From assembly GCF_000725545.1 (NCBI RefSeq), contig NZ_JNZP01000040.1, positions 1 to 30,572 on the forward strand: 30,572 nucleotides of DNA, read 5' to 3'. Under the pieces are notes generated by a model. That model was not told where the DNA came from. It saw nothing but the letters and a program-made list of their open reading frames with translations, and made no database searches. Both the position numbers and the translations under genes were made by a program. Below, piece after piece: positions 22,931-30,572 of this stretch; positions within the stretch are counted from its first letter, which is position 1; each line of letters starts with the position of its first letter. Source of the stretch: Streptomyces exfoliatus (GTDB lineage Bacteria > Actinomycetota > Actinomycetes > Streptomycetales > Streptomycetaceae).

Positions 22931-23209
22931 ATGGCCGTGAACGTCCGCATCCCCACCATCCTCCGCACCTACACGGGCGGGAAGTCCGAGGTCCCGGCCG
23001 AGGGCGCGACCCTCGCCGAGGTCATCGCGGACCTGGAGAAGAACCACACGGGCATCGCCGCCCGCGTCCTGGACGACCAGGGCAAGCTGCGCCGCTTCGT
23101 CAACGTCTACGTGAACGACGACGACGTGCGCTTCGAGCAGGGCCTGGAGACGGCCACCCCGGCCGGCGCCGGCGTCTCGATCATCCCGGCCGTCGCCGGA
23201 GGCTGCTGA
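22931..23209 (+). CDS. cysO: CysO-like MoaD/ThiS-family sulfur carrier ending in Gly-Gly-Cys
   Basis: The 92-residue ubiquitin-fold protein closely resembles mycobacterial CysO, as recalled: VRIPTILRTYTGGKSEVPAEG, RRFVNVYVNDDDVRF and a terminus VSIIPAVAGG. CysO carries a thiocarboxylate on its last glycine, which the CysM enzyme uses to make cysteine. Here one more codon follows: the protein ends AGGC, with Cys92 after the Gly-Gly. The carrier would need removal of that Cys by a JAMM/Mec-type protease before adenylation and sulfuration. The encoded end is also identical to the CysO-Cys intermediate. GAAAGG precedes ATG. It is 40 nt behind thrC; cysM and mec are not in the window. MoaD or ThiS identity is less likely. 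Confidence 0.87.
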   Translation: MAVNVRIPTILRTYTGGKSEVPAEGATLAEVIADLEKNHTGIAARVLDDQGKLRRFVNVYVNDDDVRFEQGLETATPAGAGVSIIPAVAGGC

Positions 23210-23244
23210 GCCTTATCAGCTGCCCCATCTTTCTCGAAACTCTC

Positions 23245-23284
23245 GAATTGCCCCTTCCGCGTCAATAAGCGGAGGGGGCAATTC
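23245..23284 (+). terminator. Terminator of the thrC-cysO unit
   Basis: A 16-bp stem (23245-23260 with 23269-23284, GAATTGCCCCTTCCGC paired with one G-U) with an 8-nt loop starts 36 nt after the cysO stop. It lacks a U tract, as is common in Streptomyces. Confidence 0.8.
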
Positions 23285-23615
23285 TGCAGGGTTGAACGCG
23301 GTAGAGTTGGGGAAGTCCCCGCCGCTGCTCATGCCGGACGCATATGAGAATGCGTCCCTGCGCGACAAGAAGCAGCCAAAGTGTGTGCGCGTTGTGTACC
23401 TTCTGCACGCTTTGCCGGGCCCGACTTGCCCCGTCATCCTGGGGATTCTCCCTAATTCGCCTTTCCGTCACGCCCAGAATTCTCGCTCGAATGACCTGTT
23501 GCAGAGGGCAGTTGGGCAGATACATTCAGCCGCGGTCGACGCGTTCCGGCGCAGGGTCTGACCCGGGTCCGCGAAGTGCGGTCCCGCGCAAGGGCCAGTA
23601 ATAGGGGAGTTAGGC
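23285..23615 (+). other. Lower-GC intergenic region and csp leader, possible structured RNA
   Basis: This 331-nt stretch has no convincing gene. It is visibly richer in A and T than its surroundings. It holds a perfect hairpin GGACGCAT-atgaga-ATGCGTCC at 23336-23357, a GGGGA-ag-TCCCC hairpin at 23310-23321, and a TAGAGT box (23302-23307) that could start a transcript just after the preceding terminator. A better promoter is TTGCAG (23499-23504), 16 nt, TACATT (23521-23526). It would give the cold-shock gene a leader of about 83 nt. Two short open frames here (23292-23561 plus, 23216-23437 minus) have poor third-position GC. Confidence 0.5.
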
Positions 23616-23819
23616 ATGGCTCAGGGCACCGTCAAGTGGTTCAACGCGGAGAAGGGCTACGGCTTCATCGCGGTCGACGGTGGTGCGGATGTTTTCGTCC
23701 ACTACAGCGCGATCCAGATGGATGGTTACCGCAGCCTCGAAGAGGGACAGCGAGTCGAGTTCGAGATCTCGCAGGGCCAGAAGGGTCCGCAGGCGGACAT
23801 GGTCAAGCTCGCCGTCTGA
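23616..23819 (+). CDS. csp: Cold-shock protein (CspA family)
   Basis: The 67-residue protein is a complete cold-shock domain: [15 protein letters not shown] carries RNP1 (KGYGFI), VFVHYSAIQ carries RNP2, and the length matches CspA-type proteins. It binds single-stranded RNA and DNA, acts as an RNA chaperone and may be constitutive in Streptomyces despite its name. GGGGAG at 23603-23608 lies 7 nt before ATG. It sits between the thrC-cysO unit and groEL2 and has its own promoter and terminator. Confidence 0.95.
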   Translation: MAQGTVKWFNAEKGYGFIAVDGGADVFVHYSAIQMDGYRSLEEGQRVEFEISQGQKGPQADMVKLAV

Positions 23820-25823
<2,004 letters not shown>

Positions 25824-25888
25824 TCCTCCGGGATCGGTGGTTCATCGCCGGACGCGTGAGCTGAACGCGCGAGCCGAACGCGAAGAAC

Positions 25889-25922
25889 GAGGGCGGCACC
25901 CCCACCAGGGGGTGCCGCCCTC
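25889..25922 (+). terminator. Terminator of groEL2
   Basis: A perfect 15-bp stem (25889-25903 with 25908-25922, GAGGGCGGCACCCCC and complement) around ACCA is followed by gggcgttt. It lies 66 nt after the stop codon. Confidence 0.92.
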
Positions 25923-25970
25923 GGGCGTTTAACGGATCCTGGAAGTGCCCCTTCGTGAAGGGAACAGACC

Positions 25971-26441
25971 ATGGTCACCCTCCTCACCACACCGGCCGAC
26001 CGTGAGCTGGTCGTCACCCGCACCTTCGACGCCCCACCGGCCCGCGTCTGGGAGGCCTGGACGGTCCCCGAGCACGTACGGGAGTGGTACGGGATGTCCG
26101 GGCTGACCACGACGGTCGTCGACATCGACCTGCGGGTGGGCGGTGCCTGGCGCTGGGGCCAGACCGCACCCGACGGGCAGGAGATCGTCTTCTCGGGCAC
26201 GTACGAGGACATCGTCCCGGTGGAACGCCTCGACTACACGGAGACCTTCGAGCAGATGCCGGACGCCGAGCCGGTCCACGTCACCCTCACCTTCGACGCC
26301 ACCCCCGACGGGGGAACCGCCCTGACCAGCACGTCCGTCTGGCCCTCGAACGAGATCAGGGACCAGGCGCTGGACGCGGGCATGGAGGCGGGGGTGCGGG
26401 AGCAGTACGACCGGCTTGCGGAGCACCTGAAGACCATGTGA
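25971..26441 (+). CDS. SRPBCC (AHSA1-like) domain protein
   Basis: The 156-residue single-domain protein belongs to the START/SRPBCC superfamily. TRTFDAPPARVWEAWTVPEHVREWYG is the typical first strand and helix, VGGAWRWGQTAPDGQEIVFSGTYEDIVPVERLDYT follows the AHSA1 pattern, and the last helix is RDQALDAGMEAGVREQYDRLAEHL. These helix-grip proteins bind hydrophobic ligands or, in Aha1 relatives, chaperones. Proximity to groEL2 is suggestive but not evidence of partnership. GAAGGGA lies upstream of ATG. It is separated from groEL2 by a terminator and converges on the zinc-ribbon gene. Confidence 0.88.
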   Translation: MVTLLTTPADRELVVTRTFDAPPARVWEAWTVPEHVREWYGMSGLTTTVVDIDLRVGGAWRWGQTAPDGQEIVFSGTYEDIVPVERLDYTETFEQMPDAEPVHVTLTFDATPDGGTALTSTSVWPSNEIRDQALDAGMEAGVREQYDRLAEHLKTM

Positions 26442-26450
26442 CCGGGCCTC

Positions 26451-26774
26451 TCACGTGACGCGGAGCAGCGCCTGCGCGATCGGCTCTCCGGTGCGACGGG
26501 CGCGCGCCAGACCCGACTTCACCTCGGAGAGGGTGCGGGGACGGTAACCCGGGCCCCCGCAGCACGACTTGTGGAAGCGGATGCCGGCGTTCAGGACGAC
26601 CGACAGCGCCCGCCAGCCGGAGACGTCCCGGCGGCGGGGCGGTGCGAAGGCCGATCCTGCGTGGATGAGGGTGCGCGCGCAGCGCGGACACCGCCGCTCG
26701 CGCTCACGGTCGTACGGCTGCTTGTACGAGGCGCGGCACGGCAGACAGACGTATGAGGTCTTGGCGTGTCCCAT
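26451..26774 (-). CDS. Small zinc-ribbon protein of unknown function
   Basis: The 107-residue basic protein starts MGHAKTSYVCLPCRASYKQ and has two CxxC knuckles: Cys10/Cys13 and Cys29/Cys32 (RRCPRCARTL). A further FHKSCCGGPGY contributes Cys71 and Cys72. The pattern is that of a zinc ribbon, possibly for RNA or protein contacts; no enzymatic motif is seen. Similar small actinobacterial proteins are sometimes labelled deoxyxylulose-phosphate synthase in databases, which this sequence does not support. The start is leaderless-like: TAACCT (26786-26781), 6 nt, ATG. It converges on the SRPBCC gene. Confidence 0.75.
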   Translation of the reverse strand: MGHAKTSYVCLPCRASYKQPYDRERERRCPRCARTLIHAGSAFAPPRRRDVSGWRALSVVLNAGIRFHKSCCGGPGYRPRTLSEVKSGLARARRTGEPIAQALLRVT

Positions 26775-26786
26775 GGAGGCAGGTTA
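26775..26786 (-). promoter_or_regulatory. -10 box for a leaderless zinc-ribbon gene mRNA
   Basis: On the minus strand TAACCT (26786-26781) is followed by gcctcc and then ATG. This is the same N6 spacing seen at three other genes in this window. Confidence 0.5.
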
Positions 26787-26831
26787 GGGGGCGCGGCCCC
26801 GCGGCTGCTGTTGAATTACCGGCGGCGAGGG

Positions 26832-27608
26832 TCAGGCGCGGCGGAAGAGGGCCGTCCAGAGGAAGGACTCGCCGAAGGCGGGGGAGTGGGCGGGTTCGTC
26901 GCGCATCCGGCGGAGGTCGATCGCGGTCAGGCCGTCTCCGATCGGTCCGTTCGGCTTCGTAGCGTCCGTGAAGATCGCGCGCAGCGACTCCTCGGTGTAC
27001 GCGAGACCGCCCTCCAGGCGGCCCTTCTTGTAGAAGTCGGCGTCCGGCAGCTCCGAGCCCATGCCGCCCTCGCCGGCCGCGAACGCGGTGAGCGCGAAGT
27101 GCCCGCCGGGCGCGAGGACGCGTTCCAGGAGCGCGAGGTAGCTGACACGGCGGTGCGGGGGCAGGTGGTGGAAGCAACCGGAGTCGTAGATCAGGTCGTA
27201 CGGGCCGTCGGGGGCGGCGCCCTTGAAGGCGTCGCCGCACGTGAACCGGATGTTCCCCGCCCCCGCTTCTCCGGCCCGCTCCCCGGCCCAGGCGATGGCG
27301 GTCGGGGAGAGGTCGACGGCGTCCACGTCGTACCCGAGCGAGGCGAGGTACAGGGAGTTCCGCCCGGGCCCGCACCCGAGGTCGAGGGCCCGGCCGCCGG
27401 CCGGGATCAGGCCCCGCTCGACGTACGACACCAGGTTCTCGTCGGGCTTCGCGACGAAGAACGGCACCGGCTTGTCCCGGTCGGCGTAGAACCCGTCCCA
27501 CCAGTCGGCGCCACCGCCGGTCCAGCGGTCGGCGTCGGGGGCGAACAGGCTGTCGAGCAGGTTCAGGACGTCGTCGACGGTGCGGACGTCGCGGTCGATT
27601 TCTGGCAT
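26832..27608 (-). CDS. Class I SAM-dependent methyltransferase
   Basis: The 258-residue protein has the Rossmann methyltransferase motifs: motif I ALDLGCGPGRNSLYLASLGY, motif II acidic end VDAVDLSPTAI, the adenine-site CGDAF, and motif IV YDLIYDSGCFHHLPPHRR, followed by LLERVLAPGGHFALTAF. The long N terminus (WWDGFYADRDKPVPFF) matches a family that includes TehB-like and thiopurine-methyltransferase-like enzymes, whose substrates are small molecules. The real substrate is unknown. GGAGGGGAG lies 7 nt before ATG, and TATCCT (27640-27635) is a likely -10. It sits 57 nt upstream of the zinc-ribbon gene on the same strand, and that gene has its own -10. Confidence 0.88.
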   Translation of the reverse strand: MPEIDRDVRTVDDVLNLLDSLFAPDADRWTGGGADWWDGFYADRDKPVPFFVAKPDENLVSYVERGLIPAGGRALDLGCGPGRNSLYLASLGYDVDAVDLSPTAIAWAGERAGEAGAGNIRFTCGDAFKGAAPDGPYDLIYDSGCFHHLPPHRRVSYLALLERVLAPGGHFALTAFAAGEGGMGSELPDADFYKKGRLEGGLAYTEESLRAIFTDATKPNGPIGDGLTAIDLRRMRDEPAHSPAFGESFLWTALFRRA

Positions 27609-27975
27609 GTGGAATCTCCCCTCCGAGTCCCTTAAGGATAGGGGGAGTTGAGGTAAAAGCCCAGGTCAGGGGCGGTGTGCGGAGGTGCTGTGCGGGGTAT
27701 GGCGGGGCTGTGACCGGAGAGCGAGGGCTCGGGGGCGGGCGGGGTGTGCGGGCCCCCGGAGGAGGGCCTCCAGGCCCGGGAAGAGGCCTTCCAGGGCCCC
27801 GCCAGGGCAGGTTTCTGGCGCCTTGGATTCGAGTGGCTGTACGATCCGGCTGCCGACAGGGGGGGTCCCGCCGGCCCCCCGGCCGCCGCGGCCCACTGCG
27901 CCCTGCCTGTCGTGCCCGTCGTGCTCGCCCTCCCTCGTCGTACCCGCTTGCCCACCCGTACGAGGGGACACGTAC
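27609..27975. other. Gene-free stretch between methyltransferase and secreted protein
   Basis: Apart from the methyltransferase promoter at its left edge, this 367-nt region shows only G-rich runs, a TACGAT box at 27840-27845 (a possible -10 for the right-hand gene) and a GGGGG/CCCCC hairpin near 27860-27882. No gene with good codon use is seen. Confidence 0.5.
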
Positions 27976-30572
27976 TTGTCCGTCCGAAGAGCCGTCGCGC
28001 TCGCACTGAGCGCGACCCTGGGCCTCACCGGCCTGACGGCCACCGCGACCGCATCCGCCGCCACCGCTGCCGCCTCCGACGCGCCCTACGAGGTGACGAT
28101 CCCGGCGCCGGCCGATCCCGACGGAACACCCGACACGCAGCTCTACGGCGCCGGAACCGGCGTCCAGCTGATCCGCGACGGAGAAGCCGCGTACACCTCC
28201 TGGCAGAGCCTGAAGGACGGACGAGTCGCTCACGGCCCGGGATGCTGGTCGGCGGACCCGGTCTTCCACGGCGACAGGGTCGCCTGCTTCGACGAGATGG
28301 GCCAAGAGGCGTCCGTCCACGACTTCGCGAGCGGCGCCACCTTCGCCCTGCCCCTCCAGTACGCGCACGTGTACCCCGCCGTCTCCGCGGACCGGCTGAT
28401 CGCCGCCGACTCCGGGAGCGGAGGCGGCGCCGTCCTGCACCTGCTGGGCTACGGCCCGGACGCGCCCGCCGACCTGGAGGTGCTCGTGCCGGGCGCCGAC
28501 GGGCCGCCCTCCCTCGTCACCTACGACGATGCCGGTGCGCTCATCTCCTACGGCGGCGCCGCGTCCCCGCACACCGCCCTGATCGACTTCGCCACGGGCA
28601 CGCTCACCGCCGTGCCCGAGCCGCCGTTCTCCACGTCCTCCCGCCGCGCGGTCCTCAGCGCCGACTGGATCGTCCAGTACGACGCCACCGGCACCGACCA
28701 GGCGTTCGTCGTCTCCCGCAAGGACCACGGCGACGCGGGCAGGACCGTGAAGCTGCCGAACGACCGCGACGACACCGACGCGCGGCTCGGCGTCGTCGGC
28801 GACTGGATCGTGGGCCGCTACGACGGGCCGACGGACCCGTGGGAGTTCGCGACCTTCCCCGTCGTCGCCACGCCGATCGCCGGGGGCGCCACGCGTGACC
28901 TAGGCATCGTCGCCCAGAAGGGCGGCGCGGTCGAGGCCGGAGCGGACGGCGCCCTGTACGCGCTGGGGGGCACCGACCTCGCCCACTGGGGTGTACGCCG
29001 CATCGCCTCGGGAGCCGACGGCGCCCCCGTCACCTCCCAGGTCCTGGCCGCTCCCGCGACCGTCCCGTACGCCGCGGTGACCATGGCCAACGGCCGCGTG
29101 GTGACGGAGACGCGGACCACGACCCACACCCTCCGGGGATTCGGCCTGTCCCTGACCGGAGCGCCCACGGCGGCGCCGTCCTGGACCTGCGACGCGCTGT
29201 CCGGCACCGCCCCGAACTGCCCGGCGCTCCTCAAGTCGGCCGGCTCCGGTAAGTGGTGGCACGACACCGGCGACGGCCGGCTGGTCATCCTGGAAGAGGC
29301 GAACGGCACGCCGTCCGGCGCGACGACGTCGTGCACCGACTGCATCGTCAAGGCGCACGTGACCACGCCCGGATCCGCGGGGACCACGCGCACGGTCACG
29401 CTCGCCCACACGGGCAAGCTCCAGGTGGACTTCGTCGACAGCGTCTCCGGTCGTTACGTGCACTTCCGCGGCACCACCACCTCCGGGGTGCGCTCGATCG
29501 TCGCGGACATCGAGACGGGGAAGATCCTCCGGAACTCCGCCGCCACCTCCAGGCAGGCCCTTTGGGGAAACCTGCTCTGGACGGCGTCCGCGACGGACGA
29601 CACCGTCTCCGCGATCGACCTGCGGACGGGCGCGACCGTCGAGACCCACGACCTCGGGACCGGCTGCCGCTCGTCCCGCCTGGAGGTCGTCGGCAGGTGG
29701 ATCTACGCGCTCTGCTCCTCCGACTCGTCGGCCGCGGTGGTGTACGACCGCGAGAAGAAGGCTGCGGTCAAGGTCAGGGTGGACCGGAACACCGAGGCCC
29801 ATCTGGGCGAGGGCTTCCTCGTCACGGCCTACTACGGCGCCTACGGCTACACCCTGATGGCGACCGACGTCCGCTCCGGTGTGGCGGTGGACCGCGTCCT
29901 CGGCAACCTCGCGGACGCCGACGTCTCGGACCCGAACCAGGTCTGGGCGATCGACCGGTTCGGCGGGGCCGTCGCCTTCGTCGACTCGCTGCGGAAGATC
30001 CACGTCGTCGACCTCGGCGGGGTCACGGGCCGCCTGGCCGTCCTCGACTCCGACACCCCCGCGGTCAACCTCAAGACGGCTTCTTGGAAGCCGCGTTGGT
30101 GGCTGTCCAAGCCCGCCGCCTCCTGGTCCCTGACCCTCAAGCACAAGGCGACCGGCAAGGTCGTGCGGAGCCTGAGCGGGGGCGAGGCGCGCGGTCTGGT
30201 CGCTCCTGCGTGGGACGGGAAGGACGCGGTTGGGAAGCTGGTTGCGAACGGTGCCTACGCGTGGGCGTTGACGGTGAAGGCCGCGGATGGTCAGGGCGTG
30301 GATCTCGCGGTCTCCGGGGCGTTCTCCGTGACGGGTGGGGCCGCCGTGTGGCGTGACCTTGCTGGTCATGACGGTTTCGGTGATCTGTTGGTGATGGATA
30401 CGGCGGGTCTGGTGTCGTTGTACCGGGGGACTGGTACGGGTGCGGTGTCGGCGCGGATGGCTGGTTCGGGGGGGAAGTTCGCGACGTCGTCGGTGTTCGT
30501 GCCGGTGGGTGATCTGAATGGTGACCGGTGTGCGGATGTGTATGTCCGTGTGGGTGATCAGTTGCGGGCGTA
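27976..30572 (+). CDS. Large secreted protein with FlgD-like and FG-GAP repeats (3' truncated by window)
   Basis: A single frame without stops runs from TTG at 27976 to the window end (865 codons). GAGGGGA at 27962-27968 lies 7 nt before TTG, and the product opens with a Sec signal peptide (SVRRAVALALSATLGLTGLT). Residues about 35-690 form beta-propeller-like repeats of unknown role with scattered cysteines (GCWSADP, SWTCDAL, CTDC). About 693-775 resembles a FlgD Ig-like domain (APAWDGKDAVGK, VANGAYAWALTV). After it, GFGDLLVMDTAGLVSLYRGTG and VPVGDLNGDRCADVYVRV are FG-GAP/VCBS calcium-binding repeats. Codons become richer in T/G endings from about 30180. The function is unknown; a surface or extracellular binding protein is likely. 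Confidence 0.85.
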   Translation, partial: MSVRRAVALALSATLGLTGLTATATASAATAAASDAPYEVTIPAPADPDGTPDTQLYGAGTGVQLIRDGEAAYTSWQSLKDGRVAHGPGCWSADPVFHGDRVACFDEMGQEASVHDFASGATFALPLQYAHVYPAVSADRLIAADSGSGGGAVLHLLGYGPDAPADLEVLVPGADGPPSLVTYDDAGALISYGGAASPHTALIDFATGTLTAVPEPPFSTSSRRAVLSADWIVQYDATGTDQAFVVSRKDHGDAGRTVKLPNDRDDTDARLGVVGDWIVGRYDGPTDPWEFATFPVVATPIAGGATRDLGIVAQKGGAVEAGADGALYALGGTDLAHWGVRRIASGADGAPVTSQVLAAPATVPYAAVTMANGRVVTETRTTTHTLRGFGLSLTGAPTAAPSWTCDALSGTAPNCPALLKSAGSGKWWHDTGDGRLVILEEANGTPSGATTSCTDCIVKAHVTTPGSAGTTRTVTLAHTGKLQVDFVDSVSGRYVHFRGTTTSGVRSIVADIETGKILRNSAATSRQALWGNLLWTASATDDTVSAIDLRTGATVETHDLGTGCRSSRLEVVGRWIYALCSSDSSAAVVYDREKKAAVKVRVDRNTEAHLGEGFLVTAYYGAYGYTLMATDVRSGVAVDRVLGNLADADVSDPNQVWAIDRFGGAVAFVDSLRKIHVVDLGGVTGRLAVLDSDTPAVNLKTASWKPRWWLSKPAASWSLTLKHKATGKVVRSLSGGEARGLVAPAWDGKDAVGKLVANGAYAWALTVKAADGQGVDLAVSGAFSVTGGAAVWRDLAGHDGFGDLLVMDTAGLVSLYRGTGTGAVSARMAGSGGKFATSSVFVPVGDLNGDRCADVYVRVGDQLRA

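Noticed and set aside
23216..23437. Small minus-strand ORF (73 codons) behind cysO
   Set aside because: Its plausible stretch is produced by the 16-bp terminator palindrome, third-position GC is low and no ribosome site precedes it.
23292..23561. Small plus-strand ORF (89 codons) before csp
   Set aside because: Codon use is unlike neighbouring genes and no ribosome site or family is recognised; kept only as a possibility in the findings.
26704..28728. Minus-strand 674-codon frame spanning the methyltransferase and part of the secreted protein gene
   Set aside because: It crosses two real genes and intergenic DNA, and its sequence is Arg/Gly/Pro shadow.

Overview
The window is chromosomal DNA of a Streptomyces-type actinomycete. 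The evidence is very high GC with C/G-ending codons, TAnnnT-type -10 boxes placed directly before start codons, and characteristic Streptomyces genes: a GAF-PAS-GGDEF diguanylate cyclase like CdgB, nagKA with DasR-type sites, and an orphan groEL2 under CIRCE control. From memory, the gene order resembles the S. coelicolor SCO4277-SCO4296 neighbourhood. No sequence comparison could be run here.

Layout. 1-4361 holds small housekeeping and accessory genes: the tail of a GlcG/HbpS-like gene, an M1 metallopeptidase lipoprotein, a Nudix hydrolase, a GNAT acetyltransferase, a TerD protein, an ArfB-type ribosome-rescue hydrolase and a flavin reductase. 4362-7365 is a signalling unit: the c-di-GMP cyclase cdgB, preceded by a BldD-like palindrome, then a single-pass membrane protein with a carbohydrate-binding-like ectodomain. 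7375-12022 is an amino-sugar unit: a PfkB-type hexose kinase, nagA and a ROK kinase (nagK) on the minus strand, diverging from a Tat-exported sugar-binding lipoprotein. Two DasR-like dre sites lie between the divergent genes. 12060-18396 carries a DUF3263 gene, otsB and otsA. Between otsB and otsA sit an M6 secreted peptidase and a divergent pair of an imine-reductase-like dehydrogenase and an HxlR regulator that shares a perfect 16-bp palindrome. 18511-21281 encodes a DUF11 cell-wall protein with a sortase-like tail and glucosyl-3-phosphoglycerate synthase.

21444-25823 is rich in regulatory elements. A SAM-I riboswitch precedes threonine synthase, which is followed by a CysO-like sulfur carrier ending in Gly-Gly-Cys. 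Next come a cold-shock protein with an unusual lower-GC upstream region, a 21-bp polypyrimidine repeat, two tandem CIRCE operators and groEL2. 25971-30572 holds an AHSA1/SRPBCC protein, a zinc-ribbon protein, a methyltransferase and the first part of a large secreted protein that begins with TTG. Its FlgD-like and FG-GAP 3' part has visibly different codon use.

Several genes (M1 peptidase, DUF3263, otsB, otsA, zinc ribbon) appear to be transcribed as leaderless mRNAs. The best candidates for unusual biology are the SAM riboswitch on thrC, the GGC-terminated sulfur carrier, the large insertion inside the GGDEF domain of CdgB, the csp upstream region and the 21-bp repeat in front of groEL2.
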